Of a stretch of DNA of 64,000 nt, positions 34,560 to 44,079 are shown piece by piece. Source of the DNA: JAGWRI01 sp035700805 (lineage in GTDB: Bacteria; Gemmatimonadota; Gemmatimonadetes; Gemmatimonadales; Gemmatimonadaceae); the NCBI GenBank assembly GCA_035700805.1, contig DASSOG010000048.1:1-64000 (forward strand). The letters are read 5' to 3'. Both the position numbers and the translations under genes were made by a program. The notes beneath the pieces were generated by a model, which was given only the letters and a program-made list of their open reading frames with translations, was not told where the DNA came from and did no database searches. Each line of letters begins with the position of its first letter. The first letter of the stretch is position 1.

Positions 34560-35363
34560 ATGAAAATTCCCGTATTACCACTCGGCATCGTGATCTCCAC
34601 GGCCGCTGCGCTGCCCGTCCATGCCCAGGGCGCCAGGCCCCGCCCGGAGGACACCGAAGTCTGGAAGCCCGTGCCGCCGGTCGTGACGCCGGGCGCGACG
34701 GCCGGGGCCGCGCCCTCGGACGCCATCGTGCTGCTTGGCGACGGCGGCGGGTCGGCGTGGGTGTCCGTGCGGGATCATTCCCGCAATCCCTGGCCCGTCC
34801 AGGATGGCGTGATGACGGTGGACAAGCAGGCCGGGAACATCGAGACGCGCCAGTCATTCGGGAACTATCAATTACACCTGGAATGGCGGGTGCCCGCAGG
34901 GATCACCGGCACCGGCCAGGCCCGCGGCAACAGCGGGCTCTTCCTGGCCTCCACCGGCCCCGGGGACGAAGGCTACGAGCTGCAGATCCTGGATTCCTAC
35001 GACAACGCCACGTATGTGAACGGACAGGCGGCCTCGGTCTACAAGCAATACCCGCCGCTGGTGAATGCCATGCGGCCGCCCGGGGAATGGAACGTCTACG
35101 ACGTGATCTGGACGGCGCCGACGTTCAAGGCCGATGGCTCGCTCGCCAGCCCCGCGTACGTGACCGCCTTCCAGAACGGCGTGCTGGTGCAGGACCATGT
35201 GGCGCTGCTCGGGCCCACCTTGTACATAGGCAAACCGTCATACAAGGCGCACGGTCCGGAACCCATCAAGCTGCAGGCCCACGGGGACCCGAGCGCCCCC
35301 CTCAGCTTCCGGAACATCTGGGTGCGCGCGTTGCCGGAGGCGCCGCAAGTGCACCGGCCGTAG
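34560..35363 (+). CDS. Secreted DUF1080 (3-keto-disaccharide hydrolase-like) protein
   Basis: A 267-residue exported protein (signal peptide ending AALPVHAQ) with the DUF1080 beta-sandwich: FGNYQLHLEWRVP, GNSGLFL and YELQILDSYDN are typical. Members bind or hydrolyse 3-keto-sugars; the activity here is inferred. A strong ribosome site GGAGG precedes ATG 34560. Confidence 0.82.
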   Translation: MKIPVLPLGIVISTAAALPVHAQGARPRPEDTEVWKPVPPVVTPGATAGAAPSDAIVLLGDGGGSAWVSVRDHSRNPWPVQDGVMTVDKQAGNIETRQSFGNYQLHLEWRVPAGITGTGQARGNSGLFLASTGPGDEGYELQILDSYDNATYVNGQAASVYKQYPPLVNAMRPPGEWNVYDVIWTAPTFKADGSLASPAYVTAFQNGVLVQDHVALLGPTLYIGKPSYKAHGPEPIKLQAHGDPSAPLSFRNIWVRALPEAPQVHRP

Positions 35364-35379
35364 CGGGGGGTTGCACGCC

Positions 35380-35407
35380 GCGCCGGTGACCAGCATCACA
35401 CCGGCGC
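35380..35407. terminator. Possible hairpin after the DUF1080 gene
   Basis: GCGCCGGT (35380-35387) pairs with ACCGGCGC (35400-35407) around a 12-base loop, 16 bases after the DUF1080 stop and 52 bases before the diguanylate cyclase start. No T-run follows, so it is only a possible terminator. Confidence 0.35.
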
Positions 35408-35458
35408 TGGGGTTCATGGGCAGGGCGTCACCTTGTCCCCCGGTGGCTCGTCTATCCG

Positions 35459-36691
35459 GTGGCCATGCTCACGCAGAAGTTGAGGGCCCTCGTCCTCCCC
35501 GAGGGTGTGCTGCTCGTCGTCGCCGTGGCGCTGGTGCACTGGGGCGCGGCCGTCCCGTCGGCGCTGCCGTTCCTGCGCGCCGCCCCGCTCGTTGTCCTCG
35601 CGGCCGGCATCCTGCTCGCCCTGCGCTTCGGACGCGGCCGCCTGGTGGTGGCGCTCGGCGCGCTCCTGCTTGCCGACCAGGCGCTGGTGCACCTCCTGCC
35701 GTTCGACCCGCACGCGGTGTACCCCGCGCCGGCCGTCGTGGGGATGGTGGCCATCCTGCTGCCCACGACGCTGGCGGTGCTGGCATTCCTGGATGAGCGA
35801 AGCGTGCTGCGAGGCGCCGGCCTGCGGCGGCTGGCGTGGCTGGCGGTGCCGACGGTGCTGGTCCTCGCCGCGTGGGTGGTGGCTGACACGTATCCGGAAC
35901 AGGCGGCGCGCGTGGTGGGCTTCGCGCTCATTCCCCTGCCGTTGCTGTTACCACTGCCGCTGGGCCAGCCGGCCACGCTGGGCGCCCTTGTGGCGATTGC
36001 CGTGCTGCTGATCCGCGCACTCTGGCGCCCGGACTTCGAGAGCCGAGGATTCCTGTGGGCGGCCGTGGCGAGCCTGATCGCCGTGAGCGTGGTGGATGCA
36101 GGCGGCCAGGTGAGGTTGTACCTGGCGGCCGGTGGGCTGGTGCTGGTGGTGGCCACGGTGGAGGCGACCTACGCGATGGCCTTCCGCGATGAACTCACCG
36201 GCTTGCCGGCCCGGCGCGCGCTGGACGAGGCGCTGAAGCAGGTGGAGGGCACCTACGCGGTGGCCATGGTGGACGTGGATCACTTCAAGCAATTCAATGA
36301 CACGTATGGGCATGACGCCGGCGACCAGGTGTTGCGGCTGGTGGCGACCTGCCTGCGGCGGGTGGGGGGCGGTGGACGCGCCTTTCGCTACGGCGGGGAG
36401 GAATTCGTGGTGCTGTTCCCGCGGCGAAGCGTGGAGGAGAGCGCGCCGCACCTTGAAAAGCTGAGGGAGGCCGTGGCGGAGTCGGCGTTTGTGCTGCGCG
36501 GGCCCCGGCGGCCGCGCCGCAAGCCCAAGCATGGCCGCAAGCGTCCCGCAAAAGCAGAACGCGTGGTGGTGACCGTGAGCATCGGGGCGGCGCAGTCGCG
36601 CGCCTCGTTGCCCCCCGCGGAGGTAGTGAAGGCGGCGGACCGGGCGCTGTACAAGGCGAAGGACGCCGGGCGCAACCGGCTGGAGTGGTAA
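35459..36691 (+). CDS. Membrane diguanylate cyclase (GGDEF domain)
   Basis: A 410-residue protein with about seven to eight N-terminal membrane helices (residues 8-240) and a C-terminal GGDEF domain: RDELTGLPARRALDEAL, MVDVDHFKQFNDTYGHDAGD and the active-site loop YGGEEF. It should make cyclic di-GMP in the cytoplasm. A basic insert (RPRRKPKHGRKRP) interrupts the domain before VTVSIG. No RxxD-type inhibitory site is obvious. GTG 35459 or ATG 35465 may be the start. Confidence 0.88.
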   Translation: MAMLTQKLRALVLPEGVLLVVAVALVHWGAAVPSALPFLRAAPLVVLAAGILLALRFGRGRLVVALGALLLADQALVHLLPFDPHAVYPAPAVVGMVAILLPTTLAVLAFLDERSVLRGAGLRRLAWLAVPTVLVLAAWVVADTYPEQAARVVGFALIPLPLLLPLPLGQPATLGALVAIAVLLIRALWRPDFESRGFLWAAVASLIAVSVVDAGGQVRLYLAAGGLVLVVATVEATYAMAFRDELTGLPARRALDEALKQVEGTYAVAMVDVDHFKQFNDTYGHDAGDQVLRLVATCLRRVGGGGRAFRYGGEEFVVLFPRRSVEESAPHLEKLREAVAESAFVLRGPRRPRRKPKHGRKRPAKAERVVVTVSIGAAQSRASLPPAEVVKAADRALYKAKDAGRNRLEW

Positions 36692-36712
36692 GGTGGGTCC
36701 GTCGGAGATGCA

Positions 36713-36748
36713 CGAAGGGTCAGGCGCCAATCGGCGCCTGACCCTTCG
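36713..36748. terminator. Perfect 16-bp hairpin between convergent genes
   Basis: CGAAGGGTCAGGCGCC (36713-36728) pairs exactly with GGCGCCTGACCCTTCG (36733-36748) around the loop AATC. It lies between the diguanylate cyclase stop and the stop of the convergent BNR protein gene, so it can serve both. There is no T-run on either side, but the stem length and position make a bidirectional terminator likely. Confidence 0.7.
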
Positions 36749-36772
36749 CAACTGCGCTTGGTGGTTGCCGGC

Positions 36773-39709
36773 CTAGTTGCCCGGCCTGCCCACGCTCACT
36801 TCACCGGGCTTCAGGTCCACCACTCGGAGTACGGTGGTCTGCACCGTGCCGCCCGCGTCCAGCACGACGCGATAGTCGCCGGTAGGCGCGGTCTCCGGCG
36901 GGGTGAACCCCCGGCCGCCAAATCCGCCGCGCCCGCCCCGGCCGCGGCCTCCGCGGGTCGTGTCCTGCTCGGCCTTCTCGAGTTCACGGGCCACGGCGGT
37001 CGGGCTGCCGCTGGTGTCGGGCGCCGAGCGGGATTCCGCGGGGCGCGGGTTGAATCCGCGCGGGAAGCCCGGGACCTGGGTGGTATCGCTGAAGGTGTCG
37101 CGCCCGCCGCGGCCAAAGCCGCGCCCGCCAAACCGGCCGCGTTGCGCGATCTGCGCTTCCATTTCGGGTGTGATGACCTGGTAGTTCCACGTGGCGTAGT
37201 GCAGGCCCGGCGTGGAGTCGCCCGTGATACGGGAGATCGTATCGCCGTGCGCGTTGACGATCATGAGCTTGGCCCCGCCCGGGATCGGCCGGTCCAGCGT
37301 GTACGCGATCCGGGCGCCGTCCGGGCCGCCGTCCCCATGCCACTGCCGCTGGCTGCGTGGCTCGCTGGGGGGCAGGGTGATCGGCGCCATGTAGCTGGTG
37401 GTGGGCGTGAACAGGTGGGTGCCCGCCGAGATCACTTCGGGTGTCATCTGCTCCAGCGGGGCAACATCCAGGATCCAGATGGCGCGGCCGTGCGTGCCGG
37501 CGATGAGCTCGTGGTCCCGCGGCTGCACCTGCAGGTCGTACACGGGCACCGCCGGCATGTTGTTGGAGATCCGGAACCAGCTTCCGCCCTTGTTGATCGA
37601 GGCGTAGATGCCCGTCTCGGTGCCCACGTACAGCAGGTTGGGGTTCGCGGGGTCTTCGCGGATCACGTAGACCGTGCCGGGCCGGTCCGTGGGCAGGTTC
37701 GAGGCAATGGAGCGGAACGTCTTGCCGAAGTCGTTGGAGACAAAGACATATGGCTTGAGGTCGTTCTCGCGGTGGTTGTCGCGGGCCACGTAGACCGTGG
37801 CGGAGTCAAAGTGCGAGGCGTCGATCTTGGACACGTAAGCCCAGGCCGGCACGCCGGGAAAGTGATCGCTCAGGTCTTCCCACGTGCCGCCATCGTCGCG
37901 CGTGAGCCACACCTTGCCGTCGTCGGTGCCCACGTACAGCAGGCCGGCGCGGATGGGGCTCTCGTTGATGTTGACGATCGTCGCATTTTCCTCGGCGCCG
38001 GTGGCGTCGCGCGTGATGCCGCCGCTGGCGTCGGGGGCGGGCTTGCCGTCCGCGTCAAATCCGCTGGAGACCCGCAGCCACATGGGGTCGGCGCGCGTGA
38101 GGTCGGGGGAGATGGCGCGCGGATTGTCGCCCTGTTCCACCGACTCGAAGAGTTTTTCGGCGCCGGAGTAGAGCACGCGGTGGTTGTGCACGGACAGGAT
38201 GAAGGGCGTGTTCCAGTTCCACCGGCCCGCGGCCTGCGGGTCCTTGGCCACGCCGCCCGGCGTGGCGTCGGTGCGCGGCTTGACGCTGGTGTTCTCGCCG
38301 GTGGCGAGGTTGCGGCGGCGGATGTTGCCCCCCTGGGTTTCGTAATAGACGATATCCGGGTCCACGGGGTCCTGCGCGGTCTGCAGGCCGTCGGCGGCCG
38401 CGAGCGCGAACCAGTCGGTCATCTGCAACTGGCCATTGCGCCGGCGCGTGATGCCGCAGCTTGAGCCGTTGTCCTGCAGGCCGCCGCACACGCGATAAGG
38501 CACCTCGAAGTCGTAGCTGATGCCGTAGAACTGTCCCATGGGCATGTTGTTCACGGCGTCGTAGGTGCCGCCGCGGTCCCACGTCTGGAACACGCCCGCG
38601 TCGCCGCCGATGATGAAGTGCCGGGGGTCGTTCGGGTCAATCCACATGCCGTGGTAGTCTTCGTGGTTGCCGACCATGGTGGTGGTCCACGAGTAGCCGC
38701 CGTCGGTGCTGAAGGCAAAATCCTGGGCGCCGCGATAGATGCGGTTGGGGTCCGTGGGGTCCACCCGGACTTGCGAGAAGTAGAATGGACGACTGTTGAT
38801 GGTGCTCATCCACTTCCAGGTGCGGCCGCCGTCAGCGGAGCGGTAGAGCCCCGAGAGGAGCTGCTGGGGCTTGGCGCCGCGCACGGAGTCGGCTTCCACC
38901 ATGACGTAGATGATGTCCGGGTTGCTGGGCGCGAACTGGATGTTCATGCGTCCCTTGGTGGTGGCCGGAAAGCCGCCGCCCTTCACCTCGGTCCAGGTCT
39001 TGCCGGCATTCGTGGTCTTCCAGAGCGCGGAACCCGGGCCGCCGGAGGTGAAGTAGGCCGGCTTGCGCAGCCGCTCGTAGCTGGCCGCGAAGAGCACGTT
39101 GGAATTGCGCGGATCCATGGCAACGTCAATGAAGCCCGCCTTGTCCGAGACAAACTTGGACATCTGCCAGGACTTGCCGCCGTCCACCGACTTGTAGAGC
39201 CCGCGCTCGGGGCTGCTCGTCCAGAGGGCGCCCAGCGCCGCGACGTAGACAATGTCGGGATTGCGGGGGTCCACGACGATGCGCCCGATGTGTTGCGTCT
39301 TCGTGAGGCCCAGCGAGCTCCAGGTGACGCCGCCGTTGGTGGACCGGTACACACCCCAGCCCGGGGCCACGGAGTTGCGCGAATTGTTCTCGCCCGTGCC
39401 CACGTAGACGATGTCCGGGTTGCTGGGCGCGATGGCGATGTCGCCGATGGAGGCGATGGGTTCGTTGTCCCAGACCGAGAAGAAGGTGGTACCGGCATTC
39501 ACCGTCTTCCAGACGCCGCCGCCGGCGCCGGTGACGTAGAAGGTGTGCGTGCCGGGCACGCCTTCGACGTCGGTGATGCGGCCGGCCATGTTCACGGGGC
39601 CGATGGACCGCCATTGCATGCCGGCGAGCGTGAGGGAATCGGGGACCTGGGCGCCGGCGGCCAGCACCGGGAGGGCGGCGGCGAGCGTGATGAGGCGGAG
39701 GGATCGCAT
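36773..39709 (-). CDS. Secreted Vps10/sortilin-like BNR-repeat protein
   Basis: A 978-residue exported protein (signal peptide MRSLRLITLAAALPVLAAGAQ) made of many BNR/Asp-box units such as YRSTNGGVTWSSLG, YKSVDGGKSWQ, WKTTNAGKTW, forming one or two beta-propellers like the sortilin/Vps10 family. The C-terminal ~150 residues lead into a Gly/Arg-rich stretch (RGGRGRGGRGGFGGRGF). The family is common and often duplicated in Gemmatimonadota and Acidobacteriota; its role is not known, although some members are called glycosyl hydrolases. ATG 39709 starts the signal peptide. Confidence 0.85.
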   Translation of the reverse strand: MRSLRLITLAAALPVLAAGAQVPDSLTLAGMQWRSIGPVNMAGRITDVEGVPGTHTFYVTGAGGGVWKTVNAGTTFFSVWDNEPIASIGDIAIAPSNPDIVYVGTGENNSRNSVAPGWGVYRSTNGGVTWSSLGLTKTQHIGRIVVDPRNPDIVYVAALGALWTSSPERGLYKSVDGGKSWQMSKFVSDKAGFIDVAMDPRNSNVLFAASYERLRKPAYFTSGGPGSALWKTTNAGKTWTEVKGGGFPATTKGRMNIQFAPSNPDIIYVMVEADSVRGAKPQQLLSGLYRSADGGRTWKWMSTINSRPFYFSQVRVDPTDPNRIYRGAQDFAFSTDGGYSWTTTMVGNHEDYHGMWIDPNDPRHFIIGGDAGVFQTWDRGGTYDAVNNMPMGQFYGISYDFEVPYRVCGGLQDNGSSCGITRRRNGQLQMTDWFALAAADGLQTAQDPVDPDIVYYETQGGNIRRRNLATGENTSVKPRTDATPGGVAKDPQAAGRWNWNTPFILSVHNHRVLYSGAEKLFESVEQGDNPRAISPDLTRADPMWLRVSSGFDADGKPAPDASGGITRDATGAEENATIVNINESPIRAGLLYVGTDDGKVWLTRDDGGTWEDLSDHFPGVPAWAYVSKIDASHFDSATVYVARDNHRENDLKPYVFVSNDFGKTFRSIASNLPTDRPGTVYVIREDPANPNLLYVGTETGIYASINKGGSWFRISNNMPAVPVYDLQVQPRDHELIAGTHGRAIWILDVAPLEQMTPEVISAGTHLFTPTTSYMAPITLPPSEPRSQRQWHGDGGPDGARIAYTLDRPIPGGAKLMIVNAHGDTISRITGDSTPGLHYATWNYQVITPEMEAQIAQRGRFGGRGFGRGGRDTFSDTTQVPGFPRGFNPRPAESRSAPDTSGSPTAVARELEKAEQDTTRGGRGRGGRGGFGGRGFTPPETAPTGDYRVVLDAGGTVQTTVLRVVDLKPGEVSVGRPGN

Positions 39710-39798
39710 GGGGGATCGGGGTGAGAGTCGGGCGGTACTGTAACACGCGGTACACGAGGGCGCGATGGGGGGTGGGGCTGCCGGTGGGGGGGGAAGCG

Positions 39799-39822
39799 CG
39801 CCCGGCGTGGTACTGCCGGGCG
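39799..39822. other. Hairpin in the divergent gap before the propeller lipoprotein gene
   Basis: CGCCCGGC (39799-39806) pairs with GCCGGGCG (39815-39822) around an 8-base loop. It lies in the 200-base gap (39710-39909) between the divergent BNR protein and lipoprotein genes. No T-run follows. I see no gene or clear promoter in that gap. Confidence 0.3.
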
Positions 39823-39909
39823 ATCCGCCAAGGGCATAGCTTGCGACGCAGCAGGATGCGACGCCGCACCCGATGCGATTGTCCTCCCGGTACAAGGAGC
39901 CGTCTGGGA

Positions 39910-41472
39910 ATGCGGGCAGCCGAACTCGGAATGCAGGAACGGCGCTGGGGCCCGGCCGTGATACGCAGGAGGGGAAGGGCCAGGCCGTGCTGCATGGTGC
40001 TGGTGACCATGTTGGCGCTCGTTGCCTGTCACGACGCCGGCACAGCGCCGCAGCTGACCACCAGCCTTCGCGTGGTCGAGGGTGGCACCGCAACGGATAC
40101 CATCCTCGCGATGGCCCCCACTCCGCTCGTGGTCGAGGTCCGTGATTCGACGGGCGCGTTGCGTGCGGGAGCGGATGTCGTCTTCACGGCGCTGCCGGTG
40201 GCTGCCCCGCCCGGGGGCAATGGCCGGCGCGGGGTGTACGTCTGCCCGGTTACGATGACGCGATGCGCCGTGGTGGCGCGCGACGGTTCCTCGTATACCG
40301 TCCTGACCAAGGCGACGTCCCTGACGGACGCCAGCGGGCGCGCGAGCGCCGCGGTGCAATTCGGCGTAGTGGCCGGCCAGGATTCGGTTGACATCAGCGT
40401 GCCGAGCCTGGGGCTCGATCAGGTGGTGCCGTATACAACCCGGGCTGGGGCGCCGGCTCAGCTCACGGCCGCGGTGCGCGATACGGCGGTGTACGTGGGG
40501 CGACGGTATGCGCTCGGCGCGTCCATCGCGGATGCATATGGGAACCTGGATTCCGGTGCGGTGCGCATCACGTCCATGGCGCCGGGGATCGCCACGGTGG
40601 CGGGCGACACTGTCAGCGCGGCGGGCGTTGGCCGTGCGTCCCTGCTGATCACGGCCGCGGCGGTACCAGGTTCGACGCTGGTGTTCGTGAGTGTGCCGCC
40701 CGCAGGCCGCCTGGTCACGTTCGGGTGGGCGCCTGATAAGAGCGGCCTCACGCAGCTCACGCTCGTCAACACCGATGGAACCGGTCGCCGCGTAGTCGCC
40801 TCGGTGACGGGTAACAATGGCGTCGCACGCCCCACCTGGACGCCCGCGGGCGACATACTCTTCGAGCAATCACTGCTCGGGAGCGACCCGAGCCTGCAGG
40901 TCATCGACACCCTGGGTGTCCGGCACGGTTCGCTGGACAGCACGTTCTCGATGGGCATGGAAGCGGCATTCTCGACGGCGCCGGCGGCCCTGTACTTCTA
41001 TGGCAAGCCCAGCCAGAGCGGCCCCACCGGGATATATGAAGCCGCCACCGATGGCAGCGCGCCGGTGTTTTTGGTGGCGGGCTTTGCCCCCGCGCCCTCG
41101 CCCGATGGGTCGCGCATGGCCTTCGTGAAGAGCATCGGGGGCGTCGACTCGCTCGTGGTGCTCGACAGCCTCAACGGGGCCGCGCATGCGATCGCCCCCG
41201 ACGTACTGGCCCCGCGCTGGTCGCCCGCCGGTGACTGGATCGGCTTCATTTCGGCCGGCCAGGACACGGTCACCTTTGTTCATCCCGACGGGACCGGCCG
41301 GCACACCATCGAATACCGGTTTCTGGATCCTTCCGAGCTCTCGTGGTCGCCTGACGGTGTGTGGGCCGTGGTCGCCAATGATTCCGGTGGCCTCATGATC
41401 CTCAGGGCGTCCGACGGCTTGATGATCCCGATCCCCGGGACGGGCGACCTGCTCCAGGCGTCGTGGCGGTGA
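39910..41472 (+). CDS. Lipoprotein with Ig-like domains and TolB-type beta-propeller
   Basis: A 520-residue protein with a lipobox (MLALVACHD), two beta-sandwich Ig-like regions (about 45-260; LVVEVRDSTGALRAGADVVF and a second GASIADAYGNL) and a C-terminal TolB/WD40-like propeller (APSPDGSRMAFVKS, APRWSPAGDWIGFIS, LSWSPDGVWAVVAND). AAGGAG about 10 bases before ATG 39910 supports this start; ATG 39931 and 39994 are also possible. Its last 71 bases overlap the convergent queG gene. Confidence 0.7.
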   Translation: MRAAELGMQERRWGPAVIRRRGRARPCCMVLVTMLALVACHDAGTAPQLTTSLRVVEGGTATDTILAMAPTPLVVEVRDSTGALRAGADVVFTALPVAAPPGGNGRRGVYVCPVTMTRCAVVARDGSSYTVLTKATSLTDASGRASAAVQFGVVAGQDSVDISVPSLGLDQVVPYTTRAGAPAQLTAAVRDTAVYVGRRYALGASIADAYGNLDSGAVRITSMAPGIATVAGDTVSAAGVGRASLLITAAAVPGSTLVFVSVPPAGRLVTFGWAPDKSGLTQLTLVNTDGTGRRVVASVTGNNGVARPTWTPAGDILFEQSLLGSDPSLQVIDTLGVRHGSLDSTFSMGMEAAFSTAPAALYFYGKPSQSGPTGIYEAATDGSAPVFLVAGFAPAPSPDGSRMAFVKSIGGVDSLVVLDSLNGAAHAIAPDVLAPRWSPAGDWIGFISAGQDTVTFVHPDGTGRHTIEYRFLDPSELSWSPDGVWAVVANDSGGLMILRASDGLMIPIPGTGDLLQASWR

Positions 41473-42412
41473 TAACCGGATAGCCGTCGAGCACCTCGGC
41501 CGCATTGCGCTTGAGCCCCTTCGCCTTCGCCCGCTTCATCGGCGAGCCCTTGAACGCAGCGCGAAATTCATCTTCGCTCATCGCGAGAATCTCGGCCGCG
41601 AGCGCCTGGGCATCCTTCCTCGCAACCACCGCCCGCGCCTCGAACCTCGGCTCCTGCACCGCCCGCGCGAACTTCACGTTCCACGGGCACACCTCCTGAC
41701 ACACGTCGCACCCGTACAGATGCCCGCCCTCGGCGATGGCCGAATGAAACGCGGGCGGAATCTCCCCCTTGAGCTCGATGGTCAGGTAGGAAATGCACTT
41801 CGTGGCGTCGAGCACGCCGGGCTCCACAAACGCCTGCGTGGGGCACGCGTCCAGGCAGGCGTGGCAGCTCCCGCAGCGGTCAGTGGCAAAGGGCGCATCG
41901 GGCGCCAATGCCAGGTCCAGCAGCAGTTCGCCAATGAAAAAGTACGACCCGAGCTGCGGGTTGATGAGATTCGTATTCTTGCCCATCCATCCGAGCCCGG
42001 CTTTGCGCGCCAGGTCACGCTCCAGGATGGGGCCGGTGTCCACATACGCCTTGCCACGCACGTCGTGTCCAACCTCGCGCTCTATCAGCCGGTGCAGCTC
42101 GTCCAGCCGGTCCACCATCAATTCGTGATAGTCATCCCCGCGCGCATACCGGGCCACGGGTCCGGCGGGCGCCCTGCCGCCGTAGTCCAGCGCCACCACC
42201 ACCGCCGAGCACACGCCCTCGAATGGGCGTCGCGTGTCGGCGCGCTTCTCCGCGCCGCGCGCGAGGTACGCCATGGTGCCGTCGTATCCGGCGGCCACCC
42301 ACCGATCGAAGGCCCCGGCGGTCTCCACGGGGCCCAGCGTCGCGATGCCGGCGAGGTCGAAGCCGAGTGCGTAGGCATGCGCCTTGACGCGCTGCTCGAG
42401 CGGGCCGCTCAC
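41402..42412 (-). CDS. queG: Epoxyqueuosine reductase QueG
   Basis: A 336-residue cobalamin- and Fe-S-dependent enzyme of the last step of queuosine tRNA modification. Visible are the DUF1730 N-terminus, AYVDTGPILERDLARKAGLGWMGKNTNLI, and two 4Fe-4S motifs (CGSCHACLDACPTQAF and CDVCQEVCPWN). The C-terminal MKRAKAKGLKRNAAEVLDGY is where the family normally ends; about 25 extra residues rich in Ser/Arg/Gly follow, coded opposite the end of the propeller lipoprotein gene. GTG 42412 overlaps the stop of the 82-residue gene (GTGA). Confidence 0.92.
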   Translation of the reverse strand: MSGPLEQRVKAHAYALGFDLAGIATLGPVETAGAFDRWVAAGYDGTMAYLARGAEKRADTRRPFEGVCSAVVVALDYGGRAPAGPVARYARGDDYHELMVDRLDELHRLIEREVGHDVRGKAYVDTGPILERDLARKAGLGWMGKNTNLINPQLGSYFFIGELLLDLALAPDAPFATDRCGSCHACLDACPTQAFVEPGVLDATKCISYLTIELKGEIPPAFHSAIAEGGHLYGCDVCQEVCPWNVKFARAVQEPRFEARAVVARKDAQALAAEILAMSEDEFRAAFKGSPMKRAKAKGLKRNAAEVLDGYPVITATTPGAGRPSRGSGSSSRRTP

Positions 42413-42657
42413 GACCCACGCACGGCCCAGCGCGCATAGCGCGCGACGTCGGCCGCGGTCGGCACCGCATCGTAATTGCCAAGATCGGTATATGTGCGCC
42501 AGCGCATGTACTCGCGTGCCGGCAGCGGCAGGAACGGAAAACGCCTATACCAGTGCCGGTGGCGGAAGCGCCAGCCCACGCGCAACAGGGCCAGTCCGGT
42601 GGCAGGGTTCACCACCGACCGGAGCGCGAGGTTCAGGTAGAGCCGCATCCACGCCAT
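42409..42657 (-). CDS. Small conserved-looking protein of unknown function (82 residues)
   Basis: An 82-residue, strongly basic and aromatic protein (RFRHRHWYRRFPFLPLPAR, EYMRWRTYTDLGN) with a possible short amphipathic N-terminal helix. It is flanked by tight junctions: 9 bases after the phosphodiesterase gene and a 4-base GTGA overlap with queG. This operon position supports a real gene. No named family is recognised. Confidence 0.65.
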   Translation of the reverse strand: MAWMRLYLNLALRSVVNPATGLALLRVGWRFRHRHWYRRFPFLPLPAREYMRWRTYTDLGNYDAVPTAADVARYARWAVRGS

Positions 42658-42666
42658 GTCCGGAAT

Positions 42667-44079
42667 CTACAGGAACGAGACGCCATCCAGCGACGGTGGC
42701 ATGTCCAGCCCCAGCGCGGCCAGCGTGCTTGGCATCACGTCCGTGGTCCGCCTGGGCGCGCGCGCCACGGGCCGGTTCACCAGGAGCGGGACCAGCATGT
42801 GCTCCCGGTGCAGCGCGCCGTGCGAACTCACGTGCGGAATGGGCTCATATCGCGACCGGAAATCCCAGCCACGCGCGGCCGAGAGGATGATGTCGCCCGA
42901 CCGGGGCGAGGCCGCCAGGCGCGCGATCTGCACCACGGAATCGGGATAGTCCGTATGACGCGTCGCTTCGTACGCCTCGTCGGCGTCCACGCCCTGCAGG
43001 CCGCGCCCCACTCCCAGCGGGTCGCCAATGGCGGGAAAGTACGAGTAGTGGCCGGCAATCAGCGACACCACGCCCACGTCGCCCCGGCGGGACCGCACCT
43101 CGCAGCGCTCGGCGTCCACGGGCAGCATCACCAGGTCCACGGACGGACGGCTGAGGAGCATGGAAATCAGCCCCTCGTGGCGCGGCGCGAGCGCCGGCCA
43201 CCAGGGTCGAGTCCGCCGGTGCAGTTCCAGGTACAGGTGCGCCATCGCGTTGCCGCTCACCATCACTGCCGTCTGGGCAAAGGGCAGCATGACCCACGGG
43301 TGCGCCCGCACGCGGTGGCCCATTACCGTGAACAGGCCGGCCAGGTCCTCGTGGCTGGTGACCGGCGAGTGGCCATGGTCGCTCACTATCCACAAATGCA
43401 TATCCTGCCACCGGCCGTCGCGCTCGGCGTCGGCCCGGATGCGCGCGGCCGTATCGTCCACGATGCGGAGCGCGTCACGCACCGTGGGGTCGCCCTGGCC
43501 GCGCGCGTGCGACGCCTTGTCCACGCCCGTGAACGATGCCCAGGTGTAGGCCGGGTGCTCCGTCGCCACGCGGCGCACCACTTCGTCCGCCACCTCGCGA
43601 TCCACCTCCAGCCACCCGGCGACGTTGCCGGTGAAGTGCGTGTACGCCGCCCGCAGCGCCGAGCGCGCCGTGAGACTTGCCACCCGCTGGGCGGGGGGCA
43701 GGCCGCGCGTGATCACGCTCAGCGCGCCCAGGCTGCCGGGTACGAGTTCGAAGATCGTGGGCGCGTCCGCGGCAAGGTCCTGGTCCACCGCGCGGATCTG
43801 GTAGCCCACGTAGCTGCGCGAGTAGTCGGGAAAGCTGCACGCCATCCGGTCGCGATCAAACCACCGGATGCCCGGCAACCCGATGGGCCCTGGAAACCGC
43901 CCCATGAGAAAGGGCGAATACGCGGGGCCCGTGACCGACGGAAACACCGTGGAGACTTCGTGGAACCCACCCTCGTGCCGGAGGCGGGCGAGTGCGGGCA
44001 GGGCACCCGCGTCCATGGCGGCGGCCAGGGTGTCGGGGCGGACGCCATCGGCGAGCAGGACGACAACCGAGGGAGGCAT
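42667..44079 (-). CDS. Type I phosphodiesterase/alkaline-phosphatase superfamily protein
   Basis: The 470-residue protein has the alkaline-phosphatase-like layout: VVVLLADGVRPDTL (first metal Asp), VSTVFPSVTGPAYSPFLMG (nucleophile Thr/Ser), FTGVDKASHARG and WIVSDHGHSPV (further metal ligands), SSHGALHREHMLVPLLV near the end. This matches the nucleotide pyrophosphatase/phosphodiesterase group. No signal peptide is visible with ATG 44079. The substrate is unknown. It is first in an operon with the 82-residue gene and queG. Confidence 0.82.
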   Translation of the reverse strand: MPPSVVVLLADGVRPDTLAAAMDAGALPALARLRHEGGFHEVSTVFPSVTGPAYSPFLMGRFPGPIGLPGIRWFDRDRMACSFPDYSRSYVGYQIRAVDQDLAADAPTIFELVPGSLGALSVITRGLPPAQRVASLTARSALRAAYTHFTGNVAGWLEVDREVADEVVRRVATEHPAYTWASFTGVDKASHARGQGDPTVRDALRIVDDTAARIRADAERDGRWQDMHLWIVSDHGHSPVTSHEDLAGLFTVMGHRVRAHPWVMLPFAQTAVMVSGNAMAHLYLELHRRTRPWWPALAPRHEGLISMLLSRPSVDLVMLPVDAERCEVRSRRGDVGVVSLIAGHYSYFPAIGDPLGVGRGLQGVDADEAYEATRHTDYPDSVVQIARLAASPRSGDIILSAARGWDFRSRYEPIPHVSSHGALHREHMLVPLLVNRPVARAPRRTTDVMPSTLAALGLDMPPSLDGVSFL

